Positions 15,383 through 23,313 of a stretch of DNA of 64,000 nucleotides are shown one piece after another. The notes below the pieces were generated by a model. The model saw nothing but the letters and a program-made list of their open reading frames with translations, did no database searches and had not been told where the DNA came from. The DNA lies in the NCBI RefSeq assembly GCF_027797465.1, contig NZ_CP115608.1:1116001-1180000 (forward strand), in the 5' to 3' direction. The position numbers and the translations under genes are program-made. Source of the DNA: Campylobacter sp. CN_NE2. GTDB taxonomy: Bacteria; Campylobacterota; Campylobacteria; Campylobacterales; Campylobacteraceae. The first letter of the stretch is position 1. Every line of letters begins with the position of its first letter.

Positions 15383-15694
15383 CTAATCCAATTTACAACC
15401 CGAAGTCAAAACAAAATGCGTCAAAAATCGCTGATTTTGCGCATTTAGTCTGCGGAGTTTTTCGATTATTTGTGGGTCATAATCATGCGAAAAATCCATA
15501 TCTTCAAGCGGATAAAACGCATCTTCTAAATCGCGTATAAGCTTTTTTGTGCGTTCATCAGTTTGGCACTTTTCTAAACGAGAGCGAAGCTCTTTCATCA
15601 TTTTTTCGGTCTGCTCAGGGCTAAATTTCACAGCAGTAAATTCAGCTCCAAAAGCAAAAGCCAAAACCGCACAAAAAACTAAAATTTTTTTCAT
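15383..15694 (-). CDS. Small periplasmic protein, unknown function
   Basis: This 103-residue protein has a signal peptide (MKKILVFCAVLAFAFGA), then a charged helical region (SPEQTEKMMKELRSRLEKC) and a C-terminal second cysteine (TSGCKLD). The two cysteines could form a disulfide in the periplasm. I recognise no family. It lies 18 bases downstream of the superoxide dismutase gene on the same strand, so it may be co-transcribed with it. Ribosome site AAGGATAAAAA. Confidence 0.7.
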   Translation of the reverse strand: MKKILVFCAVLAFAFGAEFTAVKFSPEQTEKMMKELRSRLEKCQTDERTKKLIRDLEDAFYPLEDMDFSHDYDPQIIEKLRRLNAQNQRFLTHFVLTSGCKLD

Positions 15695-15712
15695 TTTTTA
15701 TCCTTAAATTTG

Positions 15713-16342
15713 CTATTTTTTGCACTCTGGGTGAATTTCATCTATGTAAAATCTCACCGAATTTAGCCCTTCTTTTATCGCCCAAGAGTATGCTTCACTA
15801 ACAAAATGCCAGTTGATATTTTCATAAAACTTTTCCAAATAACTAGCCCTTGCATTTTTAAAATCAATATAATAAGCATGCTCCCAGACATCAACCACCA
15901 AAAGCGGAACCTGATTTTCTATTATCGGCGTAGCGGCATTTTGCGTTTGCACGATTTTTAGCCTACTATCATTTAAATCATAAACTAGCCAGCACCAACC
16001 GCTCCCAAAAAGAGTAGTTGCGACGGTTAAAAATTTAGCCTTAAAATCATCGAATTCTTCACGCAAAGCTTCTCTTAGTTCGTTTGAAATTTCGCTTTTT
16101 TCGGCGATACAATCAAAATAAAAATCGTGGTTGTAAATTTGCGCTGCGTTATTAAAAATCGCTCCTTGCGATTTATTTATAATGTCAAATAGATGACAAT
16201 CTTTAAATTCCGTATCGTTTATAAGATTATTTAGATTTGTAACATAAGCCTGATGATGTTTTCCGTAGTGAAATTTACAGGCTTCTTCGCTTATAACTGC
16301 ATTTTTTGCGCCGTCAAACGGCAGTGTTCGTAACTTAAACAT
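15713..16342 (-). CDS. sodB: Iron superoxide dismutase
   Basis: This 209-residue enzyme converts superoxide to hydrogen peroxide and oxygen. Metal ligands are visible in FHYGKHHQAYV, IYNHDFYF and DVWEHAYYIDF. FNNAAQ carries the glutamine typical of iron-type enzymes. The usual WNH is YNH here, and an extra cysteine sits in GSGWCWLV, both mild departures. Start ATG follows AAAGGAGCAATTT. A small periplasmic-protein gene follows closely. Confidence 0.93.
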   Translation of the reverse strand: MFKLRTLPFDGAKNAVISEEACKFHYGKHHQAYVTNLNNLINDTEFKDCHLFDIINKSQGAIFNNAAQIYNHDFYFDCIAEKSEISNELREALREEFDDFKAKFLTVATTLFGSGWCWLVYDLNDSRLKIVQTQNAATPIIENQVPLLVVDVWEHAYYIDFKNARASYLEKFYENINWHFVSEAYSWAIKEGLNSVRFYIDEIHPECKK

Positions 16343-16383
16343 AAATTGCTCCTTTGAAAATAAATTAGCAAATTTGGCTAAAT

Positions 16384-16530
16384 TTATTCATAAAATTCAT
16401 CTTCGCCGTCATCTTCATCGAAGCTATAATCATCTTCATCGTAAGAGTAGCGATAATCGTCCATATCGAAATCGTTTTCGTTTTCGTCGTCGAATTCGTC
16501 AAATTCCATTTCATCATCAAATTCAGCCAT
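16384..16530 (-). CDS. 48-residue highly acidic protein
   Basis: This tiny protein has 27 Asp/Glu among 48 residues, 11 Phe/Tyr and a single Arg, with no signal peptide (MAEFDDEMEFDEFDD at the start). I recognise no family. Its ATG at 16530 overlaps the end of the MscS gene by eight bases and has GGAGC upstream, so it is probably coupled to that gene. The composition would suit a DNA-mimic, a polycation-binding or a calcium-binding protein, all speculative. A longer in-frame extension upstream would run inside MscS and is unlikely. Confidence 0.65.
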   Translation of the reverse strand: MAEFDDEMEFDEFDDENENDFDMDDYRYSYDEDDYSFDEDDGEDEFYE

Positions 16531-18535
16531 TTTGTGCTCCTTTGTTGTTAGAATTTTCTGTTTTGTTATCATATTCAAATTTTGGTAACTTTTCAACATA
16601 TAAACTTTGTGACGGAAATGCAAAACTTAGCGAATTTTGCTCTAAAATTTCCATTATTTTAAATAAAATATCTTGTTTTACTTCCAAAAATTCGCCAAAA
16701 TTCGTCGTTTTTGTGTAACAATAAATCAAAATATTTATCGACGAATCTGCAAATTCGTCCAAAACAACATAAAGCAAATTTTTATAACCTGCCAAATCAT
16801 CAATCGAAACCATTTTTTGTTTATGTCTTATGCGATGATCTTTTGCATTTTTTGCATTATCGTGCGTTGCGGCGATTTCAGGGTGATCTTCTAGCATATC
16901 TTTTATTTCACTAATAGCTTTTTGAATTTTATCTTTCGGCGATAAATATTCTACACCGATAACGATTTTAAGATGTCTGCCGATTTTTCGCCTACTCCAA
17001 TTTATAATATTTTGTGCTACAATGTTTGCATTTGGCACCGAAACTAGTGCGTTATCCATTGTCCTAATGGTAGTTTTTCGCATGCCGATTTCCACAACAT
17101 GCCCTTCTACACCGTTAATTGCGACATAATCGCCTTGCGAAAATGAGTTATCAAACAAAAGCATAATCGAAGTAAAGAAATTTGCGATTATATCTTTTGT
17201 AGCAAGAGCGATAGCCAAACCTCCGATTCCAAGAGAAGCCAAAAGTGCAGAGATATTAAATCCAAGTCGTCTTAAAATTAGTAAAATCGCTACGATTACG
17301 ACAAATATATATAAAATTTTTATCATCAAATTTACGATTTCTTTTCTTGCACTTTTTTTGGCAAGATTTCCAAGCAAAATAATGCCGTATCCGTCAATAA
17401 TAACCAAAATCAACCAAGCATTTAAGATAATATAGGCTATCGATAAAGCATTTGCCACTTTTACAGGAAGCGGCGCAGGATACGAAATAATGCTTAAACA
17501 AATGCTTATCGCATAAGCAATCAGCAAAATTCCAAGCGGTCGTTTCAAAATATCAACAACTTGCGTTTTTAAATCTATGCTTTGGTTTTTTGAAAACGGC
17601 TTAAAGATGAAATATAGCAAATTCGCTAAAAACCTTCTAAGCGAATAGAAAAATCCGATAATAAAAAGCACCAAAATGGTTTTTCCGACATTGATTTTAC
17701 CGATTTTTGGACTTTTTTCATTGATATAATCAATCGCAGTGTTTAAATTTAGCCTTGTAACAATGGCATTGCTAGTTAGTAAATCCTTATTTGTTAAAAG
17801 ATAATTTAATACCTCTTCATAGGTTTGTTTGCTGTTTTCAAGTTCGCCAAATTTATTATCGAAATTTAATTTTTCTTCGTCTGTTTTTAATTTTTCTTTT
17901 AAAAGCAATAAATTCGAAAAATCAAGCGTTTGAAGCGTTAAAATCGAACTTTGTAACTCTTTTTCGAGCGCCTTGCTTCCTGAGCCTTTGGTAAATAAAT
18001 CATCTACTTTTAGCAAAGAACCATAAAATATTTCGGCTAAATTCATATTTTCAAGTGAAAATGAAGCTTCAATATACTCTTTTGAGCCTTGTTTGTTTTT
18101 ATTTTTTTCTATACTTTCTAATAACGAATTTTTGTGCTCTAAATATTTTACAATACCTTCTTTATTAATTTTTTGTTTCGTTATAGCATAAGGAATTGTA
18201 TCAAAAAGTGCTTCTTTGCTTTTAGCTAAATTTTTTGCTTCTTCGCCGGTAGCGTTCGTATCGCCTTTGGCTAGAAGAGTTTTATGTATAGCGTTTAATT
18301 TTCTAATATCATTTACCACAGCTGAAAGCCTAATAGTATCATTATCGAGCGAATCAGAGTTCTCGCTTTTTTCAATTTTTTCAACTATTAAATCTCTAAC
18401 TTCACTTTCATTGCTATCTGAATTTTTTGAAATCGCTTCTATAACTTCTTCTTTTGTTATGTTTGTATCGCTAGAATTTGTATCTGCAAAAATAAAACTA
18501 ATAATCGCTAAAAAGCTGATTATAAACTTTTTCAT
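16523..18535 (-). CDS. MscS-family mechanosensitive channel, large form
   Basis: This 670-residue protein opens under membrane tension to release solutes. It has a signal peptide (MKKFIISFLAIISFIFA), a long helical periplasmic domain of about 240 residues, several membrane segments from about 280, the pore-lining helix region ISALLASLGIGGLAIALATKD, and the beta domain with DYVAINGVEGHVVEIGMRKTTIRTMDNALVSVPN. It resembles MscK/YbdG-like long forms. Its start overlaps the carbonic anhydrase gene end by 38 bases and its end overlaps the acidic mini-gene. Confidence 0.9.
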   Translation of the reverse strand: MKKFIISFLAIISFIFADTNSSDTNITKEEVIEAISKNSDSNESEVRDLIVEKIEKSENSDSLDNDTIRLSAVVNDIRKLNAIHKTLLAKGDTNATGEEAKNLAKSKEALFDTIPYAITKQKINKEGIVKYLEHKNSLLESIEKNKNKQGSKEYIEASFSLENMNLAEIFYGSLLKVDDLFTKGSGSKALEKELQSSILTLQTLDFSNLLLLKEKLKTDEEKLNFDNKFGELENSKQTYEEVLNYLLTNKDLLTSNAIVTRLNLNTAIDYINEKSPKIGKINVGKTILVLFIIGFFYSLRRFLANLLYFIFKPFSKNQSIDLKTQVVDILKRPLGILLIAYAISICLSIISYPAPLPVKVANALSIAYIILNAWLILVIIDGYGIILLGNLAKKSARKEIVNLMIKILYIFVVIVAILLILRRLGFNISALLASLGIGGLAIALATKDIIANFFTSIMLLFDNSFSQGDYVAINGVEGHVVEIGMRKTTIRTMDNALVSVPNANIVAQNIINWSRRKIGRHLKIVIGVEYLSPKDKIQKAISEIKDMLEDHPEIAATHDNAKNAKDHRIRHKQKMVSIDDLAGYKNLLYVVLDEFADSSINILIYCYTKTTNFGEFLEVKQDILFKIMEILEQNSLSFAFPSQSLYVEKLPKFEYDNKTENSNNKGAQNG

Positions 18536-19169
18536 AATCCTTTTCCTTTGTTAAAATTTTAAAATGTCCGCTGGTGTGATCGTAGTCAAAAAGTTCGCCC
18601 GTTTCGATGATATAGTGCCAGCCGTAAATTTTTATCTCGCCTTTTTCGTGCAAATTTGCTAAATTTGGAAAAGTTAGCAAATTTTTTATCGAATTTATGA
18701 TATTTAGCCGTTCTGTTATCCACTCTCTTTTGGAAATTTCTAAATTTTTGATTTCTGAAATTTCCTTTTTAACAGGATCTAACAAATTTAGCCACTTTTT
18801 GACATTTGGAATTTTTTCTAACTTTTCACTTTCATAATAAAGTGCCGCGCAACCACCGCAGTTGCTATGTCCGCAGATGATTATATTTTTGATTTCTAGC
18901 GCGTAAAGAGCGTATTCTATCGCGGCCGTTGTAGCGACAAAGTCATTACTCACACGATACGGCGGAACGATATTTGCGATATTTCGCACGACAAAAAGCT
19001 CTCCCGGTAGCGTGGAAGTTATCAAATTTGGCACAACCCTAGAATCGGCACAGCCCACAAAAAGCGTGTGTGGAGTTTGATGATTTGCCAAATTTTCAAA
19101 AAGTTCCTTATGTTCTAAAAAGTTTTCTTCCATAAATTTAACGGCACCGCTAATGATTCTGTCGTTCAT
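18498..19169 (-). CDS. Beta-class carbonic anhydrase
   Basis: This 223-residue zinc enzyme interconverts carbon dioxide and bicarbonate. The zinc site is visible as CADSRVVPN and HSNCGGC, with VVRNIANIVPP between them. Campylobacter are capnophilic, so the enzyme likely supports bicarbonate supply for anaplerosis or pH balance. Start ATG at 19169 follows AAAGGAGAACT. The C-terminus overlaps the MscS gene start by 38 bases, an unusually long overlap. Confidence 0.95.
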   Translation of the reverse strand: MNDRIISGAVKFMEENFLEHKELFENLANHQTPHTLFVGCADSRVVPNLITSTLPGELFVVRNIANIVPPYRVSNDFVATTAAIEYALYALEIKNIIICGHSNCGGCAALYYESEKLEKIPNVKKWLNLLDPVKKEISEIKNLEISKREWITERLNIINSIKNLLTFPNLANLHEKGEIKIYGWHYIIETGELFDYDHTSGHFKILTKEKDYEKVYNQLFSDY

Positions 19170-19331
19170 AGTTCTCCTTTAAAAGTGTAGGATTATAACA
19201 ATTTAGAATTAATGTTGAATAAATTTGCTTTTTGTCTTGTCAAATTCATCTAAATTTATTTTATTTTAATTTATTATTTACCATTTTTCCGATATACTCA
19301 CTCGCAAATTTAAATCTAAAAGGAGAAAAAT

Positions 19332-20054
19332 ATGGCACTTTTCAACAAAGACTATGGAAAAGACCTACAAAACATCGATGTGCTAGGCGAAAAATATGAA
19401 AACTACGCCGAATATGATAGTTCGAGAATTTCAACTATCATCAAAGACACTTATGCGCTTTTGACTGCTTCTATGATAGCAGCAGCAGCGGGTGCTTTTG
19501 TAGCGATGAATACAGGCATTTCACTTGCCACTAGTCCGCTTATTTATCTAGTTGTGATTTTTGGTTTAATCCTTGGTATGCAATTTGCAGTAAGTCGTGG
19601 CGCAAACACACTAGCGCTTGTGCTACTTTTTGCATTTACATTTATCACAGGTATGACGGTTGGAGCGATAATAACAGCCTTTGTGAGCGCCGGAGCTGGT
19701 CATGTCGTAACACAAGCTTTTGTTGCCACTGCGGTTGCATTTGGCGCACTAACTATCTATGCGATGAGAACAAAGGCAGATTTTAGCTCTTGGACAAAGC
19801 CTTTGTTTTGGACGCTTATCGGCGTTGTCGTTGTTAGCCTTTTAAATGTATTTTTGTTTAAAAGCAGCGTTTTAGCTCTTGGCGTTTCAGCTGTTTGTGC
19901 TGTGCTATTTTCAGCTTACATACTTTTTGATACACAAAAAATCATCAGAGGCGAATACACATCACCTATCATGGCAGCTGTTGGTATGTATCTAAATATC
20001 TACAACCTTTTTATGTCGTTACTACACATTTTGGGTGTTACAAATAGAGATTAA
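19332..20054 (+). CDS. Bax inhibitor-1/YccA family membrane protein
   Basis: This 240-residue inner-membrane protein has seven hydrophobic segments and the BI-1 family pattern, including AFTFITGMTVGAII and the C-terminal LYILFDTQKIIRG-like segment (seen as YILFDTQKIIRGEY) followed by LNIYNLFMSLLHILG. Bacterial members are linked to calcium leak (BsYetJ) or FtsH regulation (YccA). The ribosome site is AAAGGAGAAAAAT. It ends in a 10-bp hairpin and is monocistronic. Confidence 0.9.
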   Translation: MALFNKDYGKDLQNIDVLGEKYENYAEYDSSRISTIIKDTYALLTASMIAAAAGAFVAMNTGISLATSPLIYLVVIFGLILGMQFAVSRGANTLALVLLFAFTFITGMTVGAIITAFVSAGAGHVVTQAFVATAVAFGALTIYAMRTKADFSSWTKPLFWTLIGVVVVSLLNVFLFKSSVLALGVSAVCAVLFSAYILFDTQKIIRGEYTSPIMAAVGMYLNIYNLFMSLLHILGVTNRD

Positions 20055-20061
20055 ATTTGAT

Positions 20062-20097
20062 AGTGCCGTTTTAAATTCACAAACGGCACTTAAATTT
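20062..20097 (+). terminator. Terminator after the BI-1 gene
   Basis: AGTGCCGTTT (20062-20071) pairs with AAACGGCACT (20081-20090), followed by TAAATTTT. It separates this gene from secG. Confidence 0.65.
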
Positions 20098-20122
20098 TAA
20101 CTTAAATTTATCTTACTTTTTG

Positions 20123-20128
20123 TATAAT
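20123..20128 (+). promoter_or_regulatory. -10 box for secG
   Basis: TATAAT in the context TTTTTGTATAATCACAGG, 34 bases before the secG start. It has the same extended form as the boxes before rpmI and pyrG. Confidence 0.65.
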
Positions 20129-20162
20129 CACAGGTTCAATTTAAAATTAAAAGGTTTCAATC

Positions 20163-20846
20163 GTGACAACATTGTTATTAATTCTTCAAGTTATACTTGT
20201 TATCGTGATTACGATTTCAGTTTTGTTACAAAAAAGCTCATCTATCGGGCTAGGACAATACAGCGGAAGTAACGAAAGTCTATTTGGTGCAAAAGGACCT
20301 GCGGGATTTTTGGCTAAATTTACGGCGGTTATGGGAATTTTATTTGTTATAAATACTTTGGCTTTGGCATATTTTTATCAAAAAGATGCAAAAAGTTCGA
20401 TTATTGATAGCGTTGATACAAGTAAAATGATAGAACAAAATGCCGTTCCAAGCAGCCCAAGTGTGCCAAGTGTTCCACAGACAAACGCACCTAGTGCTCC
20501 TATGGCACCACAAAGCGGTATCTCGCCGATTGCTCCAATCGCACCTGTTATAGATAGTGTCGTAGCAGAAGCAAACGAAACCGCTCAAAATTTAGTAGCC
20601 GAATTTAATGCAACGGTGGAGAAAATAGTAGAAGAAGCCAACCAAACAATAGAACAAGCAAAAGATACGGCAAATTCAGTAGCAGAAAAAGTTATGAGCG
20701 AAGCTAACGATACAGCAAATCAAATCAATCAAGCCGTAACTACACAAATCGATAAAGCAGAACAAAAAGCAGATGAAATCATATCTGAAATCAATGCCAC
20801 AATCGCACCTGCTATTTCAATCGAAACAAACTCAACAAATAATTAA
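20163..20846 (+). CDS. secG: Preprotein translocase subunit SecG with long C-terminal extension
   Basis: SecG is the third core subunit of the SecYEG protein channel. Residues 1-75 match it: one membrane helix, then LLQKSSSIGLGQYSGSNESLFGAKGPAGFLAKFTAV and a second helix. The remaining 150 residues are an extension with a Pro/Ser/Ala-rich linker (SSPSVPSVPQTNAPSAPM) and a low-complexity Ala/Glu/Asn helical region with repeated EANxT motifs. E. coli SecG has 110 residues. Start is GTG at 20163 after AAAAGGTTTCAATC. It is followed by a UUCG-loop terminator, then frr. Confidence 0.93.
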   Translation: MTTLLLILQVILVIVITISVLLQKSSSIGLGQYSGSNESLFGAKGPAGFLAKFTAVMGILFVINTLALAYFYQKDAKSSIIDSVDTSKMIEQNAVPSSPSVPSVPQTNAPSAPMAPQSGISPIAPIAPVIDSVVAEANETAQNLVAEFNATVEKIVEEANQTIEQAKDTANSVAEKVMSEANDTANQINQAVTTQIDKAEQKADEIISEINATIAPAISIETNSTNN

Positions 20847-20854
20847 ATTCTAAA

Positions 20855-20897
20855 TTTAAAAGTGCTTCGGCACTTTTAAATTATTAAATTCTTATTT
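20855..20897 (+). terminator. Terminator after secG
   Basis: TTTAAAAGTGC (20855-20865) pairs with GCACTTTTAAA (20870-20880) around a TTCG tetraloop, followed by a T-rich tail. It lies nine bases after the secG stop. Confidence 0.75.
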
Positions 20898-20940
20898 TTT
20901 TAATGATATAATTAAAAAATTTTTACCAAAAAGGATACAA

Positions 20941-21498
20941 ATGTTAGATCAAATTTATGCTAACCAAAAAGCAGGTGGCGAAAAGGCTATGGAAGCCCTT
21001 AAAAAGGACTTTACAACACTACGAACAGGCAAAGTAAATATAAATATTTTAGATCATATCACGGTTGATTATTACGGAAGTCAAACCCCGCTAAACCAAG
21101 TCGCAACAGTTTTAGCAACGGATGCCGTAACAATCACCATTAGCCCATGGGAAAAACCTATGCTAAAAACGATAGAAAGCGCAATCGCTGCGGCAAATAT
21201 CGGCGTAAATCCAAACAACGACGGCGAAAGCATAAAACTATTTTTCCCACCAATGACAGTCGAGCAACGACAAGAAAATGCTAAAAAAGCCAAAGCAATG
21301 GGCGAAAAAGCAAAAATTAGCATTAGAAACATCAGAAAAGACGCAAACGACGAGATTAAAAAACTAGAAAAAGATAAGGCTATCAGCGAAGATGAAGCTA
21401 AAAAAGGCTACGACGAAGTGCAAAAAATCACCGATAATTACTCAGCTAAAATCGATGACGCCGTCAAAGCAAAAGAAGCCGAACTTTTAAAGGTTTGA
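20941..21498 (+). CDS. frr: Ribosome recycling factor
   Basis: This 185-residue factor splits post-termination ribosomes together with EF-G. It shows [32 protein letters not shown] (seen in pieces), [16 protein letters not shown] and the C-terminal helix [17 protein letters not shown], all diagnostic. Length is standard. Ribosome site AAAAAGGATACAA. The gene is followed after two bases by pyrE, so the two are co-transcribed. Confidence 0.97.
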   Translation: MLDQIYANQKAGGEKAMEALKKDFTTLRTGKVNINILDHITVDYYGSQTPLNQVATVLATDAVTITISPWEKPMLKTIESAIAAANIGVNPNNDGESIKLFFPPMTVEQRQENAKKAKAMGEKAKISIRNIRKDANDEIKKLEKDKAISEDEAKKGYDEVQKITDNYSAKIDDAVKAKEAELLKV

Positions 21499-21500
21499 TA

Positions 21501-22109
21501 ATGGATATTGAAAAAATTTACCTAGAAAACGGAGCGTATCTGCAAGGGCATTTTTTGCTAAGTAGCGGAAATCACTCTGAGTTTTATCTCCAAAGCGCAA
21601 AAGTGCTAGAATACCCTGAACTTGCAGGAAAACTAGCCGACGAACTTGCTAAAATAATAGCAAATTCAGGCATTAAATTTGATAGCGTTTGCTCTCCTGC
21701 TTTGGGTGGAATTCTAGCAGGATACGAACTTGCGAAATCTTCCAAAAAAAGATTTATTTTTACCGAGCGAGTTGATAAAATTATGACTCTCCGTCGCGGT
21801 TTTGAAGTCAAAAAAGGCGAGAAATTTATCATTTGCGAAGACATTATCACAACAGGCGGATCGGCACTGGAAAGCGCTAAAATCATCGAAAGCCTAGGCG
21901 GCGAAGTGGTGGCTTACGCAGCCCTTGCAAATCGCGGATTTTGTGCGGTTGCAAATTTAGGAAATTCTCGTAAAGAAAGTTGCAAACTTCCTTTTGATAA
22001 ACCGCTTTTTACGCTTGGAAATTTCGATTTTGACATTTATGAACCGGGTTCCTGTCCGCTTTGTAAATCAGGCTCAGTTGCCGTAAAACCGGGCAGTCGC
22101 GGAAACTAA
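21501..22109 (+). CDS. pyrE: Orotate phosphoribosyltransferase
   Basis: This 202-residue enzyme joins orotate to PRPP to give OMP in pyrimidine synthesis. Motifs: [21 protein letters not shown], the PRPP loop [20 protein letters not shown], and a C-terminal CPLC pair ([18 protein letters not shown]) typical of the longer archaeal/epsilon type. I take ATG 21501 over a TTG two codons earlier. It lies two bases after frr and before an RDD gene. Confidence 0.95.
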   Translation: MDIEKIYLENGAYLQGHFLLSSGNHSEFYLQSAKVLEYPELAGKLADELAKIIANSGIKFDSVCSPALGGILAGYELAKSSKKRFIFTERVDKIMTLRRGFEVKKGEKFIICEDIITTGGSALESAKIIESLGGEVVAYAALANRGFCAVANLGNSRKESCKLPFDKPLFTLGNFDFDIYEPGSCPLCKSGSVAVKPGSRGN

Positions 22110-22126
22110 ACGAAGAAAGAGCAAAT

Positions 22127-22546
22127 TTGGCAAAGACAAAAGCAGGCATTGCACCGATTTTTTTACGCATAAAAGCGTTCATCGTCGATATGTTTTTCAT
22201 CGCAATGCCACTTTTGTATATCACGACTTATCTCATTTTAGGCTCAAAAGAAGCCTTTCAAGAAAACCAATTCGCAATCGCAATCGTGTGGGCAATTTAC
22301 GGCTTTATAACTTCCATTTTCATCGCAAAATCAGCCCAAACTCCGGGATATAAATTTTCGCAAATTTATCTAATAGATCTAAAAACAGGGCGAAAAATCA
22401 GCTTTTTAAAGGCATTTTTACGCTTTGTTTGTTTTATTTTAGCAGGATTTAGCATTGTGGGATTATTTTTATGTTTTTTCCGCAAAGACAAGCTAAATTT
22501 ACACGATCTACTCACACAAACTGCACCTGTAATCAAAAAATCATAG
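22127..22546 (+). CDS. RDD-family membrane protein
   Basis: This 139-residue protein has three hydrophobic segments. The RDD signature is present as LRIKAFIVDMFFIAMPLLYI, and ITSIFIAKSAQTPGYKFSQIYLIDLKTGRKI fits the second part of the family. The start is TTG at 22127 with GAAAGAG upstream. It follows pyrE by 17 bases and probably ends that operon. RDD proteins are poorly characterised; some are linked to ion or compatible-solute transport. No specific role is readable. Confidence 0.8.
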   Translation: MAKTKAGIAPIFLRIKAFIVDMFFIAMPLLYITTYLILGSKEAFQENQFAIAIVWAIYGFITSIFIAKSAQTPGYKFSQIYLIDLKTGRKISFLKAFLRFVCFILAGFSIVGLFLCFFRKDKLNLHDLLTQTAPVIKKS

Positions 22547-22609
22547 TAATTTAATCTTATTTTTAAATTATTTGGATAAAATTACTCTAATTTTTGTAAA
22601 GGAGAAGAA

Positions 22610-23143
22610 ATGGTAACTGTAACAGTCGGTGGAAATACCGTAAATTTGAGCGGAACAGAACTAAAAGTTGGCGATAATGCCCCTGTGGTTGAAGTTGTGG
22701 GAAAAGATTTAGGCACTATTAAAGTAGGCGGAAAAAGCGATAAAATTCAAATTTTAGCCGTAGTTCCATCTCTTGATACCGGCGTTTGCGCAACAGAAAC
22801 TCGCAAATTTAACCAAAATATGGCAGGAAAAGAAAATGTCGCACTAAGCGTGATTTCTATGGATTTGCCGTTTGCTATGGGTAGATTTTGTTCAACAGAA
22901 GGTATCGAAAACATAAGCGTTGCAAGTGATTTTAGAAATAAAGACTTCGGCAAGGCTTACGGCGTTTTGATGAGCGATGGAAAACTAGCAGGGCTTTTAG
23001 CAAGAGCGATTTTTGTTATCGATACAGACGGAAAGATTATCCACAAAGAAATCGTTAGCGAAGTAAGTTCAGAGCCAAACTATGACGCTATCAAACAAGC
23101 ACTCGGCGGAAGTTGCGGTTGTGCATGTAGTTGCAACTCGTAA
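22610..23143 (+). CDS. tpx: Thiol peroxidase Tpx with Cys-rich tail
   Basis: This 177-residue peroxiredoxin reduces peroxides using thioredoxin. The peroxidatic cysteine is in SLDTGVCATETRKFN, and the resolving cysteine in MGRFCSTEGI. The C-terminus continues past the usual end with GGSCGCACSCNS, adding four cysteines in alternate positions, which standard Tpx (about 165 residues) lacks. Start ATG follows AAAGGAGAAGAA. It is monocistronic and ends in a strong hairpin. Confidence 0.95.
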   Translation: MVTVTVGGNTVNLSGTELKVGDNAPVVEVVGKDLGTIKVGGKSDKIQILAVVPSLDTGVCATETRKFNQNMAGKENVALSVISMDLPFAMGRFCSTEGIENISVASDFRNKDFGKAYGVLMSDGKLAGLLARAIFVIDTDGKIIHKEIVSEVSSEPNYDAIKQALGGSCGCACSCNS

Positions 23144-23180
23144 CTACAAATTTACAAAAATATCCTTAAATAAATTGCAT

Positions 23181-23215
23181 TAGAGTGCAAATTTTTGCAC
23201 TCTAAATTTTTAATT
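23181..23215 (+). terminator. Terminator after tpx
   Basis: TAGAGTGCAA (23181-23190) pairs with TTGCACTCTA (23195-23204), followed by AAATTTTTAATTT. A second hairpin near 23275-23307 (AAATTTTCG with CGAAAATTT) probably serves the convergent transporter gene. Confidence 0.75.
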
Positions 23216-23313
23216 TAAATTATTTTCACAAATTATTTTTTCTATTTTTCAATGATAAATTCTCGAATAAATTTAAATTTTCGAGCGAATTTAATCGCCC
23301 GAAAATTTGCATA

